Source of the DNA: Adiantum capillus-veneris
Taxonomy: Eukaryota; Streptophyta; Polypodiopsida; Polypodiales; Pteridaceae
DNA: 64,000 nt
Direction of reading: 5' to 3'
NCBI GenBank assembly: GCA_014529385.2
Contig: CM043952.1
Coordinates: 57,310,619 to 57,374,618, forward strand
Each line of letters begins with the position of its first letter. The stretch's first letter is position 1. A program made the position numbers and the translations under genes. The notes below the pieces were generated by a model. The model had not been told where the DNA came from. It saw nothing but the letters and a program-made list of their open reading frames with translations, and did not search any database. Shown here piece by piece: positions 36,290 to 45,145 of the stretch.

Positions 36290-37960
36290 AATAGTGAGAT
36301 GTAATTTGGAAAGTTGCTCTATCTGATGTTTTTGCAAGTGGTCATTTTGAGCCCAAAATTGGTGTGTGCACTCCTTAGGCAATGATAAACCCAGTGGTAT
36401 ACTTGGTTTCAAAAAAAAATCTCAAAATTTTTTCCTGACTTGTCTATCGCGATAGGCTCACCAAGTACCCCTTGCAGATGTCCAAATGCACTCAAACTTT
36501 GTGTACATGGTGTAATGGGCCTTCTGAACCCAAATATGAAGTCAGATTTGAATTTTGATTTTTCTACAGTGAATTCCTAAGCCTATCGCAATAGGCTCAC
36601 CAGAGTGTTACTGGGATACGGTTTTTCAATTGTTTTTACATATTTGAGTTCCCCCTTCTCTTGAGATACTACTCACCAAGTTTCAACCAATTTGGAATAT
36701 TTTCCCTTTGTAACTTGCTTCAAACAACAGTCTCTTTTCTAATCTTATGAAGTAATCCTCTTAGATGCACTTCCAATACTCCAAATTTACTCAAAGTTTA
36801 ACCATAGGCTCACAAAAACATGTAGAACAAGGCCCAAAGGTCAGCTTTCAAAAAATTTAATTTCTGTGAAAAAGCCCCAGTCTATCGCGATAGACTCAGC
36901 AGATTCTTCAATTTTGAAAAATTCCCAGATTTCTCTTTACCACTGTGTTCCCTATGCTCTGTACACCTTGCTCACCAATTTTCACTTGTTTTGGACTTTT
37001 TCTTAGGTCCCTAACTCCAACTCTAGAATTCTGAGTCTATCTAATCACTAGAAAATAGACTTAGGATGACTTCCCAATGTCAAAAATCCACCAAATTTTG
37101 TGTGTAACCTCCTGAGAGACTAAACAAGCTATGCTCCACAGGGTTTTGAAAATTTCAATTTATTTGGCCCAGCTTTGAGTCTATCGCGATAGACTCATCA
37201 AGTACCCCTTTTATAGGTCAAAATTGAACTTTGACTATACCATTGTGTTCCAACACCTCTCCTTAGTCCTCCTTCCAATTTTCAAGTGGTTTGGACTTTT
37301 ACTTTGTCAGTTAGACCAGATCTGGTGTTTTCTATCCTCTCAAATGGTCTTAGACCCACTTTCTAATGTCCAAATGACTTCAAAATTTTTATGTGTCCTT
37401 GATAGCACCTTTCCAAGCTATGCCACAGAGGTTTTTGAAAAATTTGGTTTCTATCACTGGGTTCTTTGCCTATCGCGATAGACTCACCAGAGTATGCTAA
37501 AATGACACTTTTTTCAAATTTTCTCTTCACAGATGTGTTCCCTATGCTCTGTAGATCATGTATACCAAGTTTCACAAGGTTTGGAAATTTGTTCAAGTCC
37601 CTTTACCCAATTTGTCTCTAAAGTCTGACTCAAAACACCAGACTTGAGGTTTAGTGGTCAAGCAGGTATCCAAGTACACTCAATTTTTGGGAGCAGCCTT
37701 GTATTGATGTGTTTTACCTGTGGCATGAGGGGTTTTGCCTGATTGTGAGTCTATCTCCAATTCACCAGTCTATCGCGATAGACTAAGCAGAGAGCCACTA
37801 GGGTGTGATTTTTTTCTCTATTTTTGGATAGTTTGGTTCCCAATGCCCTTAGAAGCCTATCCCCAAAGTTTCATTCAATTTGGACTTCTTTTCCTTTGGA
37901 TTCAAGCATTTCACAGTTCACTTCATTACACTCAGAAAAAGCAAATTCCCACTTAGATAC
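36290..37960. repeat. About 298-bp degenerate tandem repeats with palindromic core
   Basis: The core CTATCGCGATAG occurs at 36444, 36583 (one mismatch), 36881, 37180, 37470 and 37769. The last four spacings are 298, 299, 290 and 299 bp, the first 139. Three copies extend to the perfect 14-bp palindrome TCTATCGCGATAGA, nearly always followed by CTCA. Other shared segments include GTGTTCCCTATGCTCTGTA (36943 and 37535). It lies in B's untranslated leader between primer site and gag. Confidence 0.85.
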
Positions 37961-38641
37961 ACAAGCACTAATGCAAATGCTTTGAAATTTCACATACAAG
38001 CTCTAGAGCATATGCAAAACAAGGTCTTGAGGTCAAAAAAAAATTATTTTTTATTTTAATGAAAATTGCAGATTTGGTTTCATATTTTTTTATTTTTATT
38101 TTTAGAGTTTTTTTTTTTTGGATTGGACCAAATCTGTGTTTTCCCCCTACCTTAAGGTCTCCAATGCAAAAACAAGCACTTTTACCATAATCAGCACACT
38201 TCCGCCTTTTGTGTTTTCAAGCACATTTTCATGTCAAAATTGCTCTAGATCAACATCAAATGTCCTACACTACCTAAAGTCCTACTTCGGATGGTTGAAT
38301 GGTTGTTTTTGCTTTCTGGCAAGCAAACAGCCTCCTACTTACCTTTTGCGTTTTTCTTTGCGTTTTTTTCTCTTTCAAGATCTTCACAACCATAAGTCAC
38401 AACCAAACACACAAACCATAAAACCTAATCTAAACACACAACAAAATAATATAACCATACCTCAACCTCATGGTGCACCACCTCGGCGAGACGCGGGTTC
38501 CCTGGCTATCCCTCAGTCAAGAGATCCGCTCTCTGACTTCCCACTAAGAAGGAAAATGGTGACAACACTCTAGAAAACTCTAGAGAAACGCTATACTGTC
38601 AAACACGAGTGATGCGGTCTACACTGGTTTAGGCGCTTCGT
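37961..38641 (-). other. Element B leader next to the primer site
   Basis: Non-coding. Contains A/T homopolymer runs (38033-38120) and C/A-rich sequence. No ORF resembling a protein. Confidence 0.6.
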
Positions 38642-38659
38642 CCCCGGCAACGGCGCCAA
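38642..38659 (-). other. Primer binding site of element B
   Basis: Minus strand TTGGCGCCGTTGCCGGGG directly after the LTR. TGGCGCCGTTGCCGGGGA is the Asp-tRNA-type site well known from plant Athila/Tat-type Ty3 elements. It fixes B's orientation. Confidence 0.88.
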
Positions 38660-39727
38660 TGTTAGCGGGTTCGCCGCGACGGACGATGGAGCACAGCAAG
38701 AACACAGACCAACAAACTGTCAATCCGAGGACGTACCTCACCCGACTAGGGCATGGAGGCAATCTCTGGGTTGTCAACCCTAAGCTAGACAATAACAACA
38801 CTCTACAGTCACTAATCCTACCACAACACTACCATAAAGCAAAGAAACAGACAACGCATCCTACGAAACACTACAAGCTCGAAATAGTCTCAAATCATAT
38901 CAGAATGACTCGAAATCGGAAGGCAAGACTCACAAGGACATATCCTATATAGCCAAACACCTAAACCCTGAAAACCATAACTGTAAGACCTCTAATCGCT
39001 GTCGCGATAGACTCAAAACAGTAATTTCCAAAGTGTCCGGAACTGATCTACAAAGACATCAACACGAAGAGCTTCTCGCCCTGATTCTAGCGACTACTTT
39101 ATCATTCCGAACGGATGTCATTTGAGGTACTTACGACCAAATATAGCTTGTAGCAGGCGGGCTTGCGATGTGGTCCTCGGCTTGCATTGCTTGCGTCGAT
39201 GCGAAGAGCTCCTCGATGCTAACACGCTCCTACTCTCATATCTGCAATGTGATTAGTGTGCACGACGGTATGTGTGCGTGAAGCTCACTACCTTGTGCTG
39301 CAAAACCCACGACTGTATATTAATTGAGATAACGTAATGTGTCTTACAAAGCCTTAGGTTTCAGCTTATATACCAAGCCTTCAAACCTAATGTCCGGCCA
39401 AAAGACCTGAATTGTCCCTAGGCTTCTACAGAGCTTAATTACAAGAAACTGAGTTGGCTTTACTCATTATACAAGCATCTACGGCCAAAATACAAGTGCC
39501 AACTTAAAATATGAGGTTCCCGTAAACATTACAAAAGTGGCCGTAATGGCTTAAAATAATAATAATGGGATATTCGATGACGTCCATGAACTCGTATCTT
39601 CATGTTGCAGCATCCATCTTCATCTTCATTACTTCATCACCATCTTCATGTGGAATCTTTATAGAATCTTTGAGGAATCTTAATGAAATCTTTATGGAAA
39701 CATTTTTTAAAGGGCTTCTTTTCAACA
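38660..39727 (-). repeat. Element B 5' LTR
   Basis: 1068 bp, partner of 13481-14553. Contains GTCGCGATAGACTCA at about 39001. Confidence 0.92.
39364..39372 (-). promoter_or_regulatory. TATA box of element B 5' LTR
   Basis: Minus strand TATATAAGC, conserved in the 3' LTR (14198-14191). The nearest upstream minus-strand context GGCTTGG is the same in both. Confidence 0.55.
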
Positions 39728-40120
39728 CCACCATACACACACACTCTCTCTCCCTCTCATATTCCTATCATCTTGCTACTTGCATCTTGAGGTGTGCTGA
39801 TTCGCCACCTCTTGTATGAGAAGTGAGCATACTCGCATGTTTTCCCTACCTCATTATCTTCTTTACTAACATGCACGAGTAGCAAGCCCATTCTCACTCA
39901 CTCACCACTCCTCTCACCTTATTCTCCAACCACTCCATTCCACATTTGGGCGTGGATCTTGAAATTGTTTTCCATGGCATGTTTCAATGTGTATATGTAT
40001 GCGTCCTAGCCACATATCTTGCTGGGTGGTGCCCCTATTGTGTACCTCCCATGATGAGGCCATTGTGCATAGTCTTGGTGTAGAGGCCACCGGGTCTATT
40101 TTTTGCATTTTCGTCACTCA
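39728..40120 (+). repeat. Element A left (5') LTR, second part
   Basis: Continues the LTR interrupted at 13480. Starts with CCACC (B target duplication, right copy) and matches 46622-47020, ending TCACTCA. Confidence 0.9.
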
Positions 40121-40121
40121 T

Positions 40122-40140
40122 TTGGTGCCCCCACTGAGGA
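40122..40140 (+). other. Primer binding site of element A
   Basis: TTGGTGCCCCCACTGAGGA right after the LTR end. Nearly the same as element C's site. It resembles in layout the TTGGCGCCC-type sites of other plant Tat elements, but I cannot name the tRNA. Confidence 0.65.
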
Positions 40141-40159
40141 GGGCTCTTGAAACCTTCAG

Positions 40160-40447
40160 TTTACAAGGCTGACATGTTTACTTCTCTTCATAAACGAGTG
40201 GCTTCTAGAATTCTCTAATTGGACCACTGAAGAGGAGGAGCTTCAAGAAGGTTTGACGCAAGTCATCAAGACACTCTTGCCAGGGTGTTGTATTGTTAGC
40301 ATAGAAGAGGTGGTAAGACCCTCTTTTCCTACTCAAATTGTTTACATTCCTCATCATCCCCGCAAGCGTAGAAGCAAGGCACAAGCTGCATCATGCTCAC
40401 ATTGTAGCCAAAAACCGCACCTTCGACATGAGTGCAACCCAAAGTGA
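40160..40447 (+). CDS. Element A upstream ORF with zinc-knuckle-like motif
   Basis: Open frame without ATG start, ending at 40447. It contains TTEEEELQEGLTQVIKTLLPG, then a basic HPRKRRSKAQ stretch and CSHCSQKPHLRHEC, which fits C-x2-C-x5-H-x3-C, close to a Gag knuckle. It lies between the primer site and the real gag (41502), where Ogre/Tat-type elements carry an extra ORF of unknown role. Could be a leader ORF or a relic. Confidence 0.4.
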   Translation, partial: FTRLTCLLLFINEWLLEFSNWTTEEEELQEGLTQVIKTLLPGCCIVSIEEVVRPSFPTQIVYIPHHPRKRRSKAQAASCSHCSQKPHLRHECNPK

Positions 40448-40732
40448 AGAAAAAGGCCATCATTTTCTCCCTCGACATCCGCACAGGCGTTCTCACATCA
40501 ATAGGCTTTCAAGTAGCACCAGGCTTCTCTACATCTACGTCCCCATCTTTGCCACATATTCCACCTACGCCCACAACAAGCCTTCACACCTTGAGGAAGC
40601 TACTACGAACGCGTGGTCCCTCCCTCTCCCTTGCACCAAAAGATTCAAGGGTTTTCCAGCGCCGACAATCACCCCGTCTCCAAATCAAAAGGGTAAATCC
40701 TCCAAAGTCTTTCTATACCTCACTCTCATCTC

Positions 40733-41185
40733 ATGAGCCAGGAACTAGAAACAGTAGCATGGATTCTATGTCATCTACCGAGTGAAGTGGCACAGCTTGT
40801 CATCGACAAGGTCTTTGACACAGGGTTTGCTTGGCGGAAATATAAGACCCTCCACCTTCAAGGAGTGTTGCTTGTGAAGCAAGGCTATGATGACGACTTT
40901 ACAGCTTGCTATGTATCCATCCAACTTGGATTAATACAAGTGGTAAGACTCACCACCTACCTCATCACACCTGTGTATACACTATCTTGCAGGAAAGTAA
41001 AGTTGCTCAAAGAAATAGAGTTCAAGCTTTTCCAAGAGCTTGCTAGAGGGGCAGTCCTAGAGCTAGAAGACGAAGACAACCTTGTCCTGTGGTACTATAA
41101 ATTTGACCTCGACTACCAAGATCTCTACACCTCCGATTATAACCTTCCACCACAAAGGAGAGAGCCTTTCCGAATTATCATGTGA
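40733..41185 (+). CDS. Element A second upstream ORF, unknown function
   Basis: 150 codons from a true ATG. Amphipathic, with ILCHLPSEVAQLVIDKVFD, YDDDFTACYV and an acidic LELEDEDNL patch near the end. No known domain. The middle (about 40942-40993) starts GTAAGA and ends TTGCAG with a pyrimidine-rich tract before it, so it could be a 52-bp GT-AG intron, though the frame is open through it. Sits 300 bp upstream of gag. Confidence 0.4.
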   Translation: MSQELETVAWILCHLPSEVAQLVIDKVFDTGFAWRKYKTLHLQGVLLVKQGYDDDFTACYVSIQLGLIQVVRLTTYLITPVYTLSCRKVKLLKEIEFKLFQELARGAVLELEDEDNLVLWYYKFDLDYQDLYTSDYNLPPQRREPFRIIM

Positions 41186-41501
41186 TGGACCCAGTGCATC
41201 AACCTTTTGCAAGGAACCAAACTTATACACCACAACGAATTCAATCAATCAAAGTAATCTTGGACCGCAAGATGTTTTATCAGTAGATCATTACAACCAT
41301 GTTTGGTAGAGAACGACTGCAAGAGATAAACACCTCTTCTCCACCCTTTATCCTCCCTATGCTTAATCATGAAGTGTCTTTTGATGTAGTTATTTTCATC
41401 CTTGTATAGTATGTTTTCCATCTACCGCGCACCCATGTATTGAATCTCTATTTATTAAAAAAAAAAGATTTCTAAGTCGAGTTAATTTTCTCACTCTCAC
41501 A

Positions 41502-42689
41502 ATGGCAAGTGTAGCATTTTCAACCTTTACTGGTAAGGTGGGTGAGGATGCTACAGACTTTCTAGACAACTTCGGAATAGCATGTGTCATCTCTGTGAGA
41601 GATGATGATGCTTCGCGCTTGCGTATCTTCCCACTTTTGATGAAGGTGGAGGCAAGATCATGGTACAATGCCTTGGCACAAGAAACCAAGGAACGGTGGG
41701 ACTTATTAACAACAGCCTTTGTCAAGCGTTTTGGAGAGGGCACAACATCAGAGAAGCTATGGCAAATGTTGACAGAGTTGAAGGAGGGCAGTATGCTAGA
41801 ATACACATCATATGAGTCAAAGTTTGTAGATTTATGGGGGCGATGGGTTGCATCGCTAAGAGAGGATGAGGGGGCACCTAATTTCCTAAAGAAGGATCGG
41901 TTTGTGGCTGGGTTATGGCCAACTCTTAAAGAGAAGGTGAAGGGAAGGTTTCCTGCTACATATGAGCTAGTAGTTGAAGTGGCCCGCCTTAAAGACAAGA
42001 AGTTACGCCTACAAGCCAGGAACACCGATGAAGAGGAAGCCATTAGGACCCGACCACCTCTAGCACCACCTACAACAGCCGCCCAGAGGATTCAACCACA
42101 AGAACCAATTGAAGATCAGCAAGACCTGCTCAACCGAATCACCAATCAACTTGAGAATCTCTCAGTCCATTTGATACAACAAGGGCATGCACACAATCGC
42201 AACCAAGAGCAAGGAAGAGGACAACGAAGGCAAAACCAAGAATACCACTGCTATAATTGTGGGGAGGATGGTCATGGCATGTACTACTGTCCACACCCAA
42301 GGAGGCGGAATTTCAATAGAGGAGCCAGGCAAAACCAGGTTTCACCATCGAGAGTAAGACCACCACCACCGAGGGCACCACAACAAGCACCACCCGTGCA
42401 AATCCTACAACCACACATTCAACCACATCCACCACCACCACCACCACAACCTCTCATTCCACCCTTACCCCCACCACTAGTTGGCAATCAAACAGTAAGC
42501 GTCATCAGTCTTGAAGGTAAGGGAAAGGAGAAAGTGGAGCAAGACATCAAGGGAGTGGCAAAAGGTAAGACCAAGTTTAAAGGAGTAGATGCCATGGGGG
42601 TAAAACGCGCTATGCATGGTGAATCTTCCCAAAAGGAAGAAAAGATGAAGACTAAAGGGGAATCTAGCAAAAAGCCGTCCAAGTCATGA
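41502..42689 (+). CDS. Element A gag
   Basis: 395 codons from ATG in ACAATGGC. Gag core: FLDNFGIACVI, LLMKVEARSWY, KKDRFVAGLW, matching element C's gag (KKDRFLAGLW). Zinc knuckle CYNCGEDGHGMYYC at about 250. Pro-rich segment with runs of P and H at 290-330, Lys-rich tail. Stops at TGA 42689; the sequence to 42833 still looks coding, with stops, leading to protease. Intact gag. Confidence 0.9.
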   Translation: MASVAFSTFTGKVGEDATDFLDNFGIACVISVRDDDASRLRIFPLLMKVEARSWYNALAQETKERWDLLTTAFVKRFGEGTTSEKLWQMLTELKEGSMLEYTSYESKFVDLWGRWVASLREDEGAPNFLKKDRFVAGLWPTLKEKVKGRFPATYELVVEVARLKDKKLRLQARNTDEEEAIRTRPPLAPPTTAAQRIQPQEPIEDQQDLLNRITNQLENLSVHLIQQGHAHNRNQEQGRGQRRQNQEYHCYNCGEDGHGMYYCPHPRRRNFNRGARQNQVSPSRVRPPPPRAPQQAPPVQILQPHIQPHPPPPPPQPLIPPLPPPLVGNQTVSVISLEGKGKEKVEQDIKGVAKGKTKFKGVDAMGVKRAMHGESSQKEEKMKTKGESSKKPSKS

Positions 42690-42833
42690 CGTAAAATTGA
42701 CATTGTAAATTTCTCTTTGGGTGAATGTTCTAAACCATATGATTTGGTTCAAGATGTTTCTGTGCAGGGCCCAAAAATCACCTGGCCCCGGTTACTCCAC
42801 CTAGCACCTAGGGTGAGGAGACAATGAACAAAG

Positions 42834-44072
42834 ATGGTTAGCACTAGATGGCCAAAGCCAAAGATAGCTGGGGCTATCTCTTGGAGGAATCTAGATGACA
42901 TACTACCAGTGATGGATGCTTACATCAAAGGGCAACATATCTCCAATATCTACATCGATGGTGGCACACAAATATGCGTCATGAGTGAAAAAATGATGCA
43001 CCGTTTGGGTTTAGAAGTGAGTCGGCCGGCACCATGCCGAGCCAAAATGGCAAATAATTTAAAAGTTCAATGTGTGGGTATCATAAATGCACTTAGGATA
43101 AAGGCATTCAACACCGAGGTAGATGTGGACATCTTTGTCATGCCACACAAAGGGGAGGGCTATCCTATCATTCTAGGGAGGCCTTGGCTTATGGCTATGA
43201 GAGCTAAGCAGGACTGGGACACCAGCATAATCCAGATGAAGGATGCAAAAGGGAGGCCAATACTTTACGACATGAAGATAGGTCAACAACGCGACATGGA
43301 TCTAGAAACCTTCGAGGATGAGTTTTCTAGTGGTGACTCTTCAACCACTTCAGAGGAGGAGTCAACAGTGAGTGAAGGAAGTGACAGTAGCATTGAGGTG
43401 ATGGGGATCATTCTCAAGGACCCTAAGAAGATGAAGCAACTTGATGCCTCATCATCAAAACAAGGGGAGACACCAGGTATACAACCTCTGGTAGAAGCAA
43501 GTAAGCTACATCAAATGCTCTCTAGTGAGTTGTGTGGGAAGGAGCATGAAGATTATATTTTGATGCTAAGTAATTTTACCACATTGTTCATTGATGAATA
43601 TGATAAAATCACTGGCATCACAGTAGTTCAACATCACATTAAGCTCAAGGAGGGAAGTACACTTGTGGTGCAGAAGCTCAGGCGACTAGGAGTAATTCAA
43701 CAAGACGCCCTACTCAAAGAGGTGAGGAAATTGCTAGAAGCCGGTTTTATCTATCTTGTTGAAGACTCAGAGTGGGTTTCTCCAGTGGTAGTCACACCAA
43801 AGAAGAATGGTAAGTGGAGGGTTTGTGTTGATTACAAGCCTCTTAATGAAGCCACAAAGAGGGACCATTTTCCTCTTCCTTTTCAAGACGAAATACTCAA
43901 TGAGGTAGCAGGCATGAGCGCTACACAGTATGTGATGGCTACTCAGGCTACTTCCAAATTAGTATCGTTGAAGAAGATCAAAACAAGACAACCTTCATCA
44001 CACCATGGGGATGTTTTGCTTACAGAGTTATGCCTTTTGGTCTCACTAATGCTCCAGCCACTTCATATGTGA
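42834..44072 (+). CDS. Element A protease and RT, N-terminal part
   Basis: 412 codons. Protease IYIDGGTQICVMSEK (D-G-G, as in element C) and IILGRPWL. Acidic Ser-rich spacer. RT from about 270: LEAGFIYLVEDSEWVSPVVV, KKNGKWRVCVDYKPLN. Near 43930 the frame slips: the conserved D-x-(Y/F)SGYFQI segment is read in another frame, and the frame shown ends in unrelated residues. RT continues in the next frame from about 43950. Confidence 0.88.
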   Translation: MVSTRWPKPKIAGAISWRNLDDILPVMDAYIKGQHISNIYIDGGTQICVMSEKMMHRLGLEVSRPAPCRAKMANNLKVQCVGIINALRIKAFNTEVDVDIFVMPHKGEGYPIILGRPWLMAMRAKQDWDTSIIQMKDAKGRPILYDMKIGQQRDMDLETFEDEFSSGDSSTTSEEESTVSEGSDSSIEVMGIILKDPKKMKQLDASSSKQGETPGIQPLVEASKLHQMLSSELCGKEHEDYILMLSNFTTLFIDEYDKITGITVVQHHIKLKEGSTLVVQKLRRLGVIQQDALLKEVRKLLEAGFIYLVEDSEWVSPVVVTPKKNGKWRVCVDYKPLNEATKRDHFPLPFQDEILNEVAGMSATQYVMATQATSKLVSLKKIKTRQPSSHHGDVLLTELCLLVSLMLQPLHM

Positions 44073-44461
44073 CATTTGTTTTTCAGCCATTCTTTGGAAA
44101 ATCAATCCGTGTTTTTATTGATGAATTTTGTATCTATAGCTCTCGCTCTCTTCATTTGGAGAATGTTTATGAAGGTCTAGCTAGGCTACAAGCTTTGGGT
44201 GGCCAACTCAATGTGGAGAAATGCCACATTGGTGAAAGCAAGGTTACTCTTCTTGGCCATGTGATCTCAGCCAAAGGCATTGAAGCTGACCCAAGCAAGG
44301 TTCAAGCCTTGGTGGCTTTGACCTCTCCCACCACAATAAAGCAGTTGGTCTCTTTTCTTCAAAAGGTGAGGTATTTGAGTAGGTTCATTCACTTGCTCTC
44401 CCAAGTGGTTCTCCCTTTACAACAAGTTACCCATCAAGAGATCTTCACTTGGAGTGAATAA
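44030..44461 (+). CDS. Element A RT, C-terminal part
   Basis: 143 codons: MPFGLTNAP, then FIDEFCIYS at the active site, where the second catalytic Asp of the YxDD box is Glu, then LLGHVISAKGIEADPSKV and the thumb. Ends at TAA 44461. In the family the YxDD aspartates bind the metal ions, so this RT is probably dead even without the frameshift. Confidence 0.88.
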   Translation: MPFGLTNAPATSYVTFVFQPFFGKSIRVFIDEFCIYSSRSLHLENVYEGLARLQALGGQLNVEKCHIGESKVTLLGHVISAKGIEADPSKVQALVALTSPTTIKQLVSFLQKVRYLSRFIHLLSQVVLPLQQVTHQEIFTWSE

Positions 44462-44499
44462 AATTAACAACAATTCAATGAGGTAAAACAAATTCTAGC

Positions 44500-45145
44500 T
44501 TCACTTCCCACCATAGCAAAAAAGTGGGACGAGCCACTTTATGTAAACCCTAGTGTGGCCAATGACACACTTGGGGCTGTATTGATGCAAACGGATCCTC
44601 AAACTTCTTTCATGCGTCCTATCTACTTCTCTAGTCAAATGATGACTCCATCAGAAAAGGGATACACGGCAGTGGAGCACATGGTGCTTGCATTAATGTT
44701 TGCTACCACCAAATTTCGCTTTTATTTATTGTCTAGACCATTCATAATCTTAACAGTGGAAGAAGTATTTCCTTATGTAATGCAGCACATGGATGTTTCT
44801 TCTAGGATTTCCAAATGGCTCACAAGGTTGCAAGAGTTTGACTACACAATGCAAGTGGAGAACTCCACAAGGGCCAGTCTAGGAGGTATTCTCACTCATC
44901 GCCACTATGAAAAGAAGCTAAAGATAAAGCCAAATGATCAAGAGATTACACCTTTGTTGGAAGTCCCTAAGGTAGAGGAGGCTCACTCTCCTTTCTTTGA
45001 TGGAGCCTACAAGAGGAAAGTGGACAAAGCTGCAGCAGGCATTGTCATCTTCAACGGGGATAAGGTTTTCTCCATTGGGAATCTCTTGGATTCTCACTCT
45101 AACAATGAGGCAGAATATGCAACCTTAACTCTTGGGTTAGAGTGG
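44500..45145 (+). CDS. Element A dual RNase H, truncated
   Basis: First domain: YVNPSVANDTLGAVL, with Asn at the expected first Asp, then TAVEHMVLAL, a degenerate RNase H serving as connection. Second, archaeal-type: FFDGAYKRKVDKAAAGIVI and SNNEAEYATLTLGLEW, then it runs straight into the LTR at 45146. The rest of this RNase H, all of integrase and the normal polypurine tract are missing. Confidence 0.88.

Larger units (their letters stand above)
13481..39727 (-). mobile_element. Element B: pol-less Ty3/gypsy derivative (gag and protease only)
   Basis: LTRs 13481-14553 and 38660-39727 flanked by CCATC (13476-13480) and CCACC (39728-39732). The empty site is seen in element A's right LTR as GATTCGCCACCATACAC. 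Primer site at 38659, polypurine tract at 14554. After removing elements C and E, about 9.7 kb of internal sequence remains: a 2.6-kb leader with a 298-bp repeat array, gag, first protease, then a knuckle plus second protease-like domain, W-repeat modules and a non-coding 3' part. No RT, RNase H or integrase motif is found in it. Gag and protease resemble element D's. Confidence 0.9.

Noticed and set aside
36290-37960. CRISPR-like regular palindromes
   Set aside because: Units are about 298 bp, the sequence between cores is repeated and not unique, and the setting is a plant retrotransposon leader.
41396-42043. Long minus-strand frame of 215 codons
   Set aside because: Antisense shadow of element A gag, which has full homology on the plus strand.
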